Shown here piece after piece: positions 11,075 through 22,700 of a DNA stretch of 64,000 nt. Below the pieces are notes generated by a model. That model had not been told where the DNA came from, ran no database searches, and saw only the letters and a list, made by a program, of their open reading frames with translations. This DNA is from Solen grandis (lineage: Eukaryota; Mollusca; Bivalvia; Adapedonta; Solenidae): positions 23,301,515 through 23,365,514 of the forward strand of contig CM037777.1 in the NCBI GenBank assembly GCA_021229015.1, in the 5' to 3' direction. The translations under genes were made by a program, and so were the position numbers. Numbering within the stretch: position 1 is the stretch's first letter; each line of letters opens with the position of its first letter.

Positions 11075-12010
11075 TACATCTCTCTCGCTCTCTAAATATA
11101 ATATAAATTATGTATTATATATATTTTAGATATATATTTTCACACACAAAAAAAAATCAATATAATTACTGTATTTTTTTTCTTTCTTTCCTTTTTAAAA
11201 TAAATATATGCTCAAGATATTTAGTGTGATGCAGATCTATGTGTGAAATGTAATTGTTTTACTATTATCTGAATATGAATTAAAACTTGAAATTTATCAT
11301 TTTATTGTGTTGTCTATTTAATACCTTTGCCATATCGCATAATTACTAAGGTAAAAAAAACCATCACTTATTGAAGTGTCATTAAATATAAGCATATTAG
11401 AAAGTTTCAAAAATTGATATTGCTCTTATTAGTATATGTCAGAAGAAGTTTATTTTTAATAAAACACAAATAAAAGCATAAACATATTTAATTTGAGAAC
11501 TGGCATAATAGCCGCATTGCATAACCAAAGTTTGGTATTTTCCACACGCACTCTTTTAGTTTACCGCTAATTAAGGCGGCAATTTTGCACCTGTGAAAAC
11601 GGACAGAAATTGTTATCCCTCAGATTTATGTATGAAAGAAAACGTTTTAATTATAAAACAAACACATTTAATTACGGATTATTGTTTTCTTTTAAGTTAT
11701 CGACGAATCAGTCTTGTTAATTGCGCTTCCCATCTTTTAATTTACATATCTGTTATAGCGGTAATATTGCAATTAATTAAGCTCAATTATCCCCATCAAT
11801 ATATGCGACAATTTTCACACCCTTTCATCCAACTATAAACATTTATAATTACAGTATTGACGGCTCCTTTAAGAAACCGTTGAATCAAAGTATTTTATTT
11901 AGCACGTCCTGACATTTTTTCGTAAATGCTTTTACTCAAAATACCATCAAATGGTATATATCCTACGCTTTTTATGTCTTAAATCATGAGTCTTTACATA
12001 GCATTCCACC

Positions 12011-12213
12011 ATGGAGTTTCTGTGTAGTGTCTGTAATATTGAATGTGAAGAAGATACAATTCAATGTGCTAGTTGTGAAAATTGGGTTCATGCACAATGT
12101 GCAAATCTTAATGAATCGGACTTGAAATCTTGGTCACACATCAGTCTGAATTATTTGTGCAAGTGTTGTGTGTTCAAAGGATCGGATTATGACTGCAGTT
12201 CAGCATTGTCAAG
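12011..12213 (+). CDS. PHD-finger exon inside the long-TIR element
   Basis: A start codon at 12011 in good context (CACCATGG) opens a 67-codon frame encoding a complete C4HC3 PHD zinc finger. The ligands are Cys5/Cys8, Cys19/Cys22, His27/Cys30 and Cys50/Cys53, with the conserved Trp25 two residues before His (CENWVHAQC). PHD fingers bind histone H3 tails, and occur both in chromatin proteins and in ORFs of some transposons. The frame runs into a strong splice donor (CAAG|GTAAGC, exon end 12213, phase 2), so this looks like a first coding exon. No downstream exon was found before the right TIR. It may be a captured host exon (Pack-MULE style) or the surviving start of the element's own gene. 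Confidence 0.6.
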
Positions 12214-13258
12214 GTAAGCGAATTTATAAATGTGACCTGTATACATACATGTATATTATTATTGATATAGCAAATGTCAATTATGAGTGTTATTTTTTTC
12301 TTAAAACGCTACTAGAAGCCGTGAACATGCTTAATTATTTTCGTGCGATTTATATGTCCTATCCTATACCCTACCTTATAAATAATTATTTCCGATATCT
12401 GAACATGCTTAATTGTCTCATGAGTTTTCAATGCATGCGTCCAGTTCCACCTTATAGACCCAATAGATTGGTTGATTTATTTAAACAATATTCCTGATGA
12501 ATTTAGTATGAACTAGTTCGATGTCTTTTGCTTCTTTATTTTCTAATATTTCTTTAGCATCATTTAACACAGAACAGATCATTTTTATTGTTTAATTGTA
12601 CAATGTACATCGTAGATTTACCAAGCTCGTGCGAATCAATCACGTGATCCCTATTAGCACGAGATGTAAACAGTTTTTGACATAAAGCTGTCATAGTTAA
12701 CAAATATGGTGCTTTAAAAAAAATAGCATCGATGAAAAAATCGGGTAATTTGTTATCACATCCTCCAATCTTATGTCTCTTTAAAGTTGATATTTTCTTA
12801 ATTATTTCATCTTCATCGGAACGAAATAATTTGTATATTTTGTACTATTATACATGGCCATTTTATTATATAAAGTGCAGCAATCATAAAAGTGCGCTTA
12901 TATCTTAAAAATAACTACTCTCTTATCCAGTTAATATTTTTATAGTATCTAATACATGCATGTTGTGTATGCTGCCGTAAGTCGGCTTTTTGATAGTTTT
13001 TTTTTCCTTCAGATTTTAACAGGTTCATTTGAATAGTCATTCAAACAAGTATTTTTTATTTCATTCAGTGCTTATTGTTTTATTTTGATGAGTGTTTGAT
13101 TGAATATTTTATTTTTTGTGAATAAAATTATAAAGGAAAATGCTATTTTTTCTTCTATTCATTACCTATTTCCCTTATGCTGCATAAGCTTATAAACATT
13201 AAAAAGAATATAATTTCACTGATCATTTACACGTATATTATAAAAATATATAGGTGTT

Positions 13259-13528
13259 ATTGTGATTCTCACAGGTCCGCAGATCTTATGAACACCTGAT
13301 CGTATCGTAATACCACTGAAAACGAAAAAAACCTCTCAAAGTCACGTTTGGCTAAATATTATTTTCTAAAACTTTGCATAAGGGTCAAATATCATAAACT
13401 ATATCATATTAATAAACATTTTATACAATTAAGTATATAGAACGACTGTATTAAGTAGATTCCGGTATTCGAAAACGGATTTCGGTAGATTCCGGTAAAA
13501 AAGTGGATTCCGGTATTCAGTGTAACCC
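13259..13528 (-). repeat. Right terminal inverted repeat
   Basis: Inverted partner of 10806-11074, followed directly by the second copy of the 10 bp target duplication. Confidence 0.9.
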
Positions 13529-13538
13529 CGATAAAACC
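13529..13538 (+). repeat. Target-site duplication, right copy (CGATAAAACC)
   Basis: Identical to 10796-10805. Confidence 0.75.
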
Positions 13539-13665
13539 AACATGCGGATCAAGTCTGTGCTGCCCAGGTGTCACAACCATGGCAAATTATACGACAAAAT
13601 GTATGTATTCATTTTACGCCACGAAGAAAGTGTATGATGTATTTACGAAGTCGATTCTGACTTGA
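13539..13665 (+). pseudogene. Cysteine-rich reading frame, right part
   Basis: Continuation of the frame interrupted at 10805; it stays open to a TGA near 13665. It includes a CC pair typical of somatomedin-B-like modules. An alternative frame just after the CC pair also reads cysteine-containing residues, so a small frameshift is possible. Confidence 0.3.
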
Positions 13666-13687
13666 TTTGACTATTTGAGTTTACCAT

Positions 13688-13765
13688 CGCTTCGACAGTA
13701 TTTCAGTCATATAGCGAGGCATCTGGGTACCGCAAGCCAGCTGGAAGGCTTCCTCACATGAGGTT
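13688..13765 (-). mobile_element. SINE fragment (same family as 15026-15270)
   Basis: It shares GACAGTATTTCAG and the TTGCGGTACC..CAGCTGGAAGGCTTCC-type body. It has neither head nor tail. Confidence 0.55.
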
Positions 13766-13838
13766 GATTCTAGAACCAAAAATGATAAACATGGTCGTAG
13801 GATGTCGAAACAAGTAACTGGTGTTGCCGCAACACATG

Positions 13839-14048
13839 AGTCCCCTACCGGTGAGGTGCATAATTTTTCTGTTACCATAGCAACCAGAATTTTGGTTCGA
13901 GGAAAAAAAAGTGAATCTCCATACTGCCATCTATTCATATACCAAGTTACATATTATTATCTTAAGTTATCGCGGGATCCAGAATTCCGGACATCCGGAC
14001 GGACAGCAAACCTTAGTCCCCCTTCGGTGTACACACTGGTAGGGGACT
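13839..14048. mobile_element. Short MITE with 15 bp TIRs
   Basis: AGTCCCCTACCGGTG (13839-13853) and CACTGGTAGGGGACT (14034-14048) are inverted repeats with one mismatch, framing 210 bp. No duplication of the flanks was established. Confidence 0.55.
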
Positions 14049-14064
14049 TATTACTACGCTGGTA

Positions 14065-14244
14065 CTGAACTGGAAGACAAATGTTTCCGGAATCACTATG
14101 ATGACATTCTTGATTTAGACTATGTTAGACCCGTTTTCTATCTATTTTCAAATACCGAAGCCGTGTATTTCAACAGGTTTTGTGCGCTGTGTTATGGAAA
14201 AAACGAATGGGAAAGTGACCCAGATTTTTTTTCAAACTTCTTCA
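14065..14244 (+). pseudogene. Relic exon of methuselah-like/somatomedin-B receptor ectodomain
   Basis: The plus-strand frame starting near 14065 contains RPVFYLFSNTEAVYFNRFCALCYGKNEW. The 'Y-N-(Y/F)CA-C-G' signature is common in ectodomains of molluscan methuselah-like G-protein-coupled receptors. A possible donor follows (TTCAG|GTTGTG, about 14244). With the cysteine-rich frame at 10648/13539 this suggests the remains of one receptor gene broken up by the long-TIR element, a SINE and a MITE. No transmembrane exons were found. The assignment is by eye only. Confidence 0.4.
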
Positions 14245-14429
14245 GGTTGTGTCAGAATTAACAGAGAGACAGAGACTAAACGATTTGAAAGTCTTTTAAA
14301 ACAAGACATAGAACGGTATGTGAGGATGGTGATTGTGCTTTCATCTTTAGTCCGAAGAAAAACAACATCAAATTGATAGAGAACACAATATGCTCACAAT
14401 ATCTTGATAATGTAATGTAACAGTACACA

Positions 14430-14620
14430 TTTATGGCTTGATGAATATTCATTTACTACACTTAAAATGGTATATGGAACAATGGATTTTTCTGCAATGC
14501 AGAGTTGCAGATTTTTTAGAATCTTGAGAACAATATCATACCAGCAACAGAGGAGACCTTGATCAGACAGCACATGCTTGTTTGCCAAGATATCAAAATC
14601 TGTCTGATAATAGGTAACAG
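14430..14620. repeat. Diverged repeat, partner of 19380-19570
   Basis: The two stretches share, in the same order, TGATGAATAT, GGATTTTTCTGC / GAATTTTTCTTTGC, CAACAGAGGA / AAACAGAGGA and AAAATC(T/A)G. This suggests an old dispersed repeat of about 190 bp. Confidence 0.4.
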
Positions 14621-15025
14621 GTTCATTTACTGATGGAAGTGAAAACAACAAATGCTGTCTTGTAAAAAACACTTTGTTTATTTACTGGAAATAAAGCAAT
14701 AGTACAATTAAATATCAAGAAATCTATAAACAAACATACACTTTTGGTTTGTGTCCGGGTATCTGGTAACTTTCAAAGTTACACAGTACTAGGAGTTTCC
14801 ACACACGTGGTTAGACTTTCTACTTCTACAGCCACAGCTTCTCTCCTACATCCATCTCTAGTTAGCCCTCTACCGCATGAAACGTATCAAGAAACTGACC
14901 TATTTGACAAATATATTAAAACCTAATCAGCTTGCAAGTATTATACTCTTATGACTTGATATATGATCAGTATAAAAACCCAATCAGATTGTAAACTGAT
15001 AAGTACTGAAGTATAGATTGATTTA

Positions 15026-15270
15026 TTTGAGTCTAATGTCCCTGTGACAGTATTTCAGATATATAGCTACGTCCTGCTAATTACAGGTGGAGAAAGACCC
15101 CAAATGCACTGGGGCGTCCAGGTAGCATCAGGTAGCATCACTGACCTACCGCAAGATTGCTGGAAAGCTTCCTCACATGAAAATCTGAATGGCCCTGCCG
15201 GGACTTGAACCCACGCAGTGATGGGCTGAGCGAGTGTTAAAGTCAGCGACTACTTGGCCAGGGAGGCCCC
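15026..15270 (-). mobile_element. tRNA-derived SINE with recognisable box A and box B
   Basis: On the minus strand the head starts near 15270 with TGGCCAAGTAGTCG (box A) and GGTTCAAGTCC (box B, 15201-15211), spaced as in a tRNA. It is followed by the family body shared with 6064-6290. The body contains an internal duplication of GGTAGCATCA (about 15121-15140). Confidence 0.7.
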
Positions 15271-16611
15271 TATTTAAGTATTACTTAGTGTAAGTAAGGT
15301 TTTGAAATTTTAAAGAAATCAAATGCCTCCTTAACCATGCTACTAGAAACAGGTATGTCAAATTTTCTAATTTCTTCGTAAATAAGAAATGGAATTGAGA
15401 TTTTTTTTTTCCCCAAAAAAATATTGAGCGGAAGAAAATAAATTCAGGTTTTGTTTTTGTAAAACTGGTGCCTGATGACTATGCGAGTCTCTTGCAGGTT
15501 GATCAGGCCTTAGTACGGTCACAGAGGTCATTCATGAGGTAAACAGTTTGCAACAGTCTCAATCCCTAACTTGTATATTTCTAGATTCAAAACTTCTTTA
15601 TAACATCATCTGTTTATCCATCCTGTCAATAAAAGTATCTCTAGTATAACTGAAGTCTCTTTGTCGTGACAGCTGAGTCTTGGACAGAGGGTTGAATTTA
15701 TTTTTTTTTGTATTTTTAAAACGTGACAAGGTTTTCTTATGTATACTGACTCCTATGGCTGTTTTAAGTAGTAATTTGCACCTGAGAAGGCCGAGAAAAA
15801 ATCTTTAACAATAAAATGCCCATTCATGGCATTCCAATCCCAAATCCTCTGTATCTTTCAAATTTTCATAGCTAAAATGAAGCCCCACCATTACTTGTCT
15901 CAGGATTCTTTTTGTTTACCATTTGGTTAACAGCTTATATACCATATAAAAAAAAACATGCCCATGTGATCACCTGTGATCACATGATATCCCAGTGTAT
16001 CTATTGGATAACATGATGATCTAATCAGAATACAAGGGTAAACACTAGAAAGGTCATTCCATGACAAGGGGCCATATTGAGGGCTTTCTCATTTCTTTAT
16101 GCTTGTTTTTCATCTTTAACAAAAAATGCAGAACAAAAACAATCAGCTCACCTTGTTTCTAAAACAACATACATATTGTTGTTTTTAAGGTAACTGAAGG
16201 TGTTATTCACAGATTTTAGCAATAAAAATTAGACTTTGTATGCCCAAGTAAAAAAAACCTCTGCATACTTCACGTTATTATACTTAATTTCAACACAATT
16301 CTTTCTGATGATTGCTCAATAACAAAATGAAACTAAAAAAAATAAAACTAAAACAGTATGGACTTCTTTCCTGAATTACAAATATAAAACTTAATTTTAC
16401 ACATGATTTTCTGAATTTGAGAAAGAATCTGTACTTGAAGATTTTGAAGTTTGGAGACTGAGCTAGATAGGACCTCTCAAGAAGGGCAGTGTCTTCGACA
16501 CTACCAGCTGTCAATCATACATAGTACACCGATGATTGATGATGTCCATGGTGATGTTCCACGATGACGGGTGACAATCCACACAGTGGCAGAGGATGGG
16601 TGGGGTATCAA
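15271..16611. other. 3' flank of NAA25, presumably 3' UTR and intergenic
   Basis: No coding signal. A perfect 11 bp palindrome arm pair (CATGTGATCAC/GTGATCACATG) lies at about 15964-15987. I could not fix a polyadenylation signal for the minus-strand gene. Part of 16290-16611 is probably its 3' UTR. Confidence 0.4.
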
Positions 16612-16734
16612 TCATATATGTACGGAGTTCAGGTATTGCATCTTCTTATGAAGGAACTCAGTGAGCTCAAGTACGGACTGCTGGTAACTCTTCTCCACTT
16701 TCTTCCACATGTCTTTCTCTGCCTCCACATACTC
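16612..16734 (-). CDS. NAA25: NAA25 exon 26 (terminal, stop codon)
   Basis: EYVEAEKDMWKKVEKSYQQS followed by VLELTEFLHKKMQYLNSVHI and a TGA stop at 16612-16614. Its amphipathic Lys-rich helix matches the C-terminus of the family. Acceptor CAACAG. Confidence 0.92.
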   Translation of the reverse strand, partial: EYVEAEKDMWKKVEKSYQQSVLELTEFLHKKMQYLNSVHI

Positions 16735-19700
16735 CTGTTGTCATGGTAACAAGGATAAACATAATTAGATATAAAAAGAATGTGTGCTTTCTCCTCTTCT
16801 GTAACAAAGATAGACATAAATACATAATGAATAGTATATGCATATTCTTGTTGTCATAGTAACAAAAACAGATATAACTTTATACAGGAATATTACATTT
16901 TCTTGTTTTTTCAAGAGTGTTTTTTATATATGAAAGAGGAAAGTGTGGCACAAAAACAGAGGAACTTGATTAAGAAAAAAGTTTCAAATAAATATATAAA
17001 AAGGTCCAAACTGTTAACTCAAAACATGTTAGGCTAATGTTTGTGGAAAAATTGACATAACTAAATTTTCCTGGTCCCAGTCACTCACCATATCTTCACT
17101 GAGAGGTTCTGACAGCTGCATGGATGCGAGGTCAACAGCCAGGAACACAGGGTCAAGGCCAACCACGGTGGTGTGAAGGTCACGACACACGCTCTCCAGT
17201 CCAGTGACAAGACTGTTGTAGTGGTCAAATGTACACGGCTGCAAATACATGTACAATGCACTTAGTATTCAACAGAATTTGGAAACTTCCTTTAATAACA
17301 TTTAATAATGTTTTAGTAAAATCGTTGGAAAATAAAAACTATCCAGAAAAATAAGGAAATTAAGGCAACTAAACGTAACCTTTATACTGTGACCTAGTTT
17401 GGTAAGGATTAGTTCACGTTTGTTTGAGTTAGAGAGTGGAAACTATTAATTTTTTTTTTTTTTTTTTTAATTAATAACTCTTGACAAAGACAATCAGGCT
17501 GAGTATCGATCACGACAGAGACATGGTGCCCATATACATTGTGACCAAGTTTGGTAAAGATCAGTTCATGTTTGTTTAAGTGAGAAAGAGGACAACATCA
17601 GTGGACGCAACCCAACCACTGCTGGTGAATTCATAATACATCCATTCTTTGACAGGCGAATAAAAATATACAAAGAACATTCTAAACTTTTAAAACTTAA
17701 TTGCTCATTTTTCTTAGGTATTATCACTTAATAGATTAAAAAGATTTTAGGTATTATCACTTAATAGATTAAAAAGATTATAGAAAGCAATTGACATTTT
17801 ACTGTTTTCAAGCATGGTTAAAAGTACCCCCCTCCCACTTCTCTAATTCTAGCTAGAGCTTTTAAAGAATAAGTGCAGATAAAAAAAAAAATCTGTATGT
17901 ACATAACAGTGCTAAAAAACAAAGGGTCACAACTCCATGATACTGTATCTTTGTCAAAAGGGAAGACAACCTAGATTTGTTATCAATCCTGTGAAAATTT
18001 GTTAATTCAGGGGTTTTAGAGATGACATGAGGACATGCTGATTCCAGTATGTTGTGAGTGGAGGTATTGAAAGGATATAATATCAAATCCTATCACTGTG
18101 ATCATTTAACAATGAGACATGATATGTTACCAGTGGTATAGCATTGCCTTTCTTCTTCTTGTTGCGGCGAGACAGCACGGTTTTTACAGGCTTCAACATC
18201 CGACTGCACACACCCGCCAGGATACACATGTGGGATAGCACCTGGAATTATACAACAAATGGTATACCATGGCAAACTGTGGTATTTTCTCTGTCATAAG
18301 CAATCAACAGTTTATTTGATTTCAGCGGTTTTACATCAACAAACTATTTCAATCATGAAGATATTCTGATATGTTAATATGTCATAGCTAAGACATCTAC
18401 ATGTTCAAGGATTACACACATTAAATCTACCTTTATTCTTTAAACCTTTCCCGCATATAGACTCATTTTGACGAACTCAGTAGGTACCACATAAAGCCTG
18501 ATCTGCAGAAAACCACAGTTAAACCTTACCAAATTTAATTACTAAATCCTCATTTCCAGACCACTGAGGAGCAGCGAACAGCATAAAACCTGATCAGCCT
18601 GCGAGTTACTCGCAGGCTGATCTGGTTTTATGCTGTTCGCATAGGTCTTTTCATGGTTTCCTCTATGAGGGAAAGGATTAAACAGAACTCATAGGAAGGG
18701 AGATATACAAGTTCAGATTTTCTCTAATTGTGACCATGAACCAAAGTTGAGACCATCATCTCTAGACAGATTGTTTTGGTTTATCCATGGCAAAAGGTAG
18801 GCTCATTGACTTCAATTTTGACTGCCAACTGCTCAATACTAGAACATCTGCAAAACATGACCTAAGGGCATGTGGTGTTGGCCCAGTGGACCTATAACCA
18901 GCTACATCAGATCACAACAACTGGCATAAATAAACGCTGGAAACTCCTGGCGTGACTACCATCGACTACACCTACAGCAAATGTAAAAGGATCAGTTGTT
19001 CTGGCATTGGGCTCTATGTCCACAGCAAGTGCTGCACAAGTACAATGGACTGACCATGGCCTAGATTCTCCATTGCAAGACAGGCAGACACAACAGCTAC
19101 ATGTTTACCATTGTAACCAGGGCTCTCACCTCAGACAGCAGGACAAGGTTTTCCAGAACACAGGGGTCCAGTGACTGTTTGTCACCCTCCTCACGCAGTA
19201 AGCTGCACTTGTGTTGCTTCAAAAGCTCTGAAACACATCAGCAACAGAAGGGTTAGGCCTATGATATCTTAGGTGGAACCCAAGATGTTACGTTTAACAT
19301 AGTTAGTGCTACGTGATGCATGAATATGTAAGGATGTCTTTTATAAACTTGCTTCCTTAACCCTTTACCTCATGAATATTCATGTTCAAATTTATAACTT
19401 GATGAATATGAATTGACTGAACTTTAAATTACATATGAAATAATGAATTTTTCTTTGCCACACAGACTGTGCAGAAACTGAGCTACAATATTGTATGAAC
19501 AAACAGAGGAAACACATTTGCTGATGTGTTAAAATCAGTCTATTGAAGTAAAGAGTTAATGAAAGGAAATACTTTACTTTATTTATTTCCCAACAAATAT
19601 TGTTTGCCAGCAAGGTATCAATAAATGAAATTCATTAAAAGTCATTTACTCTAATATGTTGTACTAGGAATGATGGAATGTACTGCTACTTATTTCAATA

Positions 19701-22700
19701 TTTCAAGTATTACTTTAGTGCAAGATATTGGTTGTGGAAATCAAGCCTTGGAGTCGGATTAATTCAGTATTATCGGTACTAGAGCCGACAACAAATATAT
19801 CATTTAATGATCAAATATCTGCAGTAACAACTGTCACCTACCTTCACCTAATATTGGCACTCTGGTTTTGAGTTGGTCTTCTTTCTCCTTGTCTACCTTA
19901 TCTGTACACAGATTAAAGTCAAATATAGTAAAAAAAATCAAATATTTCTTTGTCAAATTTATTATAAATGTACCTGTAGCTTGGCTGATAAGCCAAAAGA
20001 AATACTGAGTCATAATTCAACTTCACTTATCAGTTTACCACTAAATTCTCTATACAAGGAGTCCCCTGGGTTCATTACAGTCACTATCAAGCTGACCAAA
20101 TTAGAACATAAATTATTATTAAATGTATCAAGTTTGAACAAGAGTGTTCTTTGGAACACTTGAGTCACCTGCTGAAAAGTGACGGAATAAGTGTGACGGA
20201 CAGACAGGTGGTCGGACTGACCTCTGCTTACAGCAGAGGACAAAAAATTCATATGAACAGTGAAACAATTTACAACAAAGTTGACCAATGGAACCCATTT
20301 TTTACCTAATAAACAATTACTACAATTCTAATAGAATTAATTCTAAAAAGTAATAAGAATTCCACGGAGATAGATGTGCCTCCTGATGGAGAAAAAACTA
20401 ACTTTATATCACAAAAATTAAAATGACAACAGGGCATTTCCCTATGTTCTTGAAACTATTTGAAATGTAAATGACCTTCACCTTACCAAAACAAACAGTA
20501 TGATAGGATGACATTCACCTAAGTAAGAGCTTGCTAAATGGTAGACACGACTACCAACAACATGAAACAAGAGGGCCACGATGGCCCTACAGACATTCAC
20601 CTGAGAAAAACTGCCTCCTTCATTGCCTGTACAAGTTACTAAATTATAGCACAGTTGTACTAAATACATAATCCATGAGATCATTTATAATTCCACGAAC
20701 TAAACAGTGCCTGTGGTCAAAATTTGAAGTCAAACTTGACTGAGAAATTATGTCTTTAAACACACAAATTTAAACATTAAAAGGGGCATAACTCCTGACC
20801 TGACTGGCAAATATCAGCTATAATAAAATTTGGGCAAAAGAATATGGCTATAAACATTGTTCTAAAGTTTGAAGATAATGACTTCAGAAATGAAGATGCT
20901 AAAGTACAAATAAAGTGAAATATGACATTTTCTTTTTTAATATCAAAAGGGGCATTCCTCCTGACCTTATCCACGGATATCAGCCATAATCAAACTTGGC
21001 CAAAAGAATGTGGCTATAAACATTGCCAGAGTTTGAAGATGATTGCTAAAGAAATGAAGATGCTAGAGTGCAAACAAACTAGAATCTGGCATTTCTTAAT
21101 ATTAAAAGGGACATTACTCCTGCCCTTATGGGCCAATATCAGCCATAATTGAACTTTGCCAAGAGATTATGGTAATAAACATTGTCATAAAGTTTGAAGA
21201 TGATTGCTTAAAAAATGAAGATGCTAAAGTGCAAAGAAACTGAAAATTGGCATTTTTTAATATTAAAAGGGGCATAACTCCTGACCTAATAAGCCGATAT
21301 CTGCCAAAATCGAACTTAGCAAAGATATTATGGTAATAAACATTGTATAAAGTTTGAAGATGATTGCTAAAATAATGAAGATGCTAGAGTGCAAAGAAAC
21401 TGAAAATTGGCATTTTTTAATATTAAAAGGGGCATAACTCCTGACCTAATGACCGATATCAGCCATAATCGAACTTGGCCGTGAGATTATGGCTATAAAC
21501 ATTGACATAAAGTTTAAAGATGATTGCTTAAGAAATGAAGATGCTAGAGAGCAAATGAAGTGAAATCTGGATTTTTTTAATATTAAAAGGGGTAGAACTC
21601 TTGACCTAATAATCCGATATCAGCCAAAATTGAACTTGGCTGAGATATTGTGGTAATAAACATTGTCATAAAGTTTGGAGGTGATTGCTTAAGGAATGAA
21701 GATGCTAGAGTGCAAACAAACTAATTGTGGACGACGGACGGACGATGGACGGATGGACGACAGACATTCATTGATCACTACAATTAATTATGCTCTGTAG
21801 CCATAGTGACCACCTACCCATGCCGGAGTCCTGCAGACTGTGAATATAGAAGACATTATCCAGCATGGCATGTAACATCTCATACATGTGGCCCTGTAGG
21901 TATGGGCCCAGCGGGGTGCGGAATGGGCCCTGCACTGGGTACTGAAACAGGAAAACAGCTGCTGGTATGACCAAATATACAGTTCAAATTTTCTTGAATG
22001 TTTATTTATACAGTTTAAACTATTTTCAGTCAACTTAATTTGAAAATATTTAGAGAGAGCAGCACATTTTCAACTTTTGTTCTTTTTATTTTAGCACTTA
22101 GTACATGTATTATGTTTTTATACATGGAGGAATGTCTTCCACATAACACTCTAAGTACATGGTACACACATGAGGCTGAAGTACAGGAGAAAAAATCTAA
22201 ATCCCAATTCCCTGGATAAGCTCTGCCCAGGAACCCTGTTCATTTCCAGTATTATACAGGTAAAGAATAAAACTATGGAAAACAACTAAAACAAGATGCC
22301 TTAATAAGAATTCAATGAACTGCCAAAAATCTGTTACCTAGAATCTAAATTTTTTTTCATACTGGCTACTCATAAATTTGCACCAGCCAAATTCTAGTTA
22401 GAAGCAGCCACTGAGGCAAACAAATATACACTAAAAACACTGACACTAACGTGATATTCCTGAGAAAAAGTTTCAGCGCTGGCCGTTACATGGCCAGACA
22501 GCTGTTTTTGTAAGTCCTTGAGCACCTCGCTGATTGGCCGCTTCCCGTCGCTCGTTACCCCGTTGTTGGTGGTGCTGTCGTGGTCAATCTCCTGACCCAA
22601 CATTACCGAGGCTGCCAGGATACGTAACGTCAGGTTACGAACCTTTAACCATGCAATCTGAAACATACACAGCAAATTCCCGAAAATCCGAAGAATTCCG

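Larger units (their letters stand above)
10806..13528 (+). mobile_element. Long-TIR DNA transposon (Mutator-like, non-autonomous) carrying a PHD-finger exon
   Basis: Terminal inverted repeats of 269-270 bp (10806-11074 and 13259-13528) are nearly identical. Their outer ends are GGTTACACTG / CAGTGTAACC(C). They are bounded by a 10 bp direct repeat, CGATAAAACC. Long TIRs plus a 9-11 bp duplication are diagnostic of the Mutator/MULE superfamily. Inside the TIR, a TACCGGAATCYAC-like word occurs three times within 70 bp, a plausible transposase-binding cluster. The 2.2 kb interior is very AT-rich and contains no transposase; its only recognisable content is the PHD exon at 12011-12213. hAT, P or Zisupton elements (8 bp duplications) are alternatives if two of the ten matching bases are chance. 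Confidence 0.72.

Noticed and set aside
10806..13528. LTR retrotransposon
   Set aside because: The terminal repeats are inverted, not direct, and there is no primer-binding site or polymerase frame.
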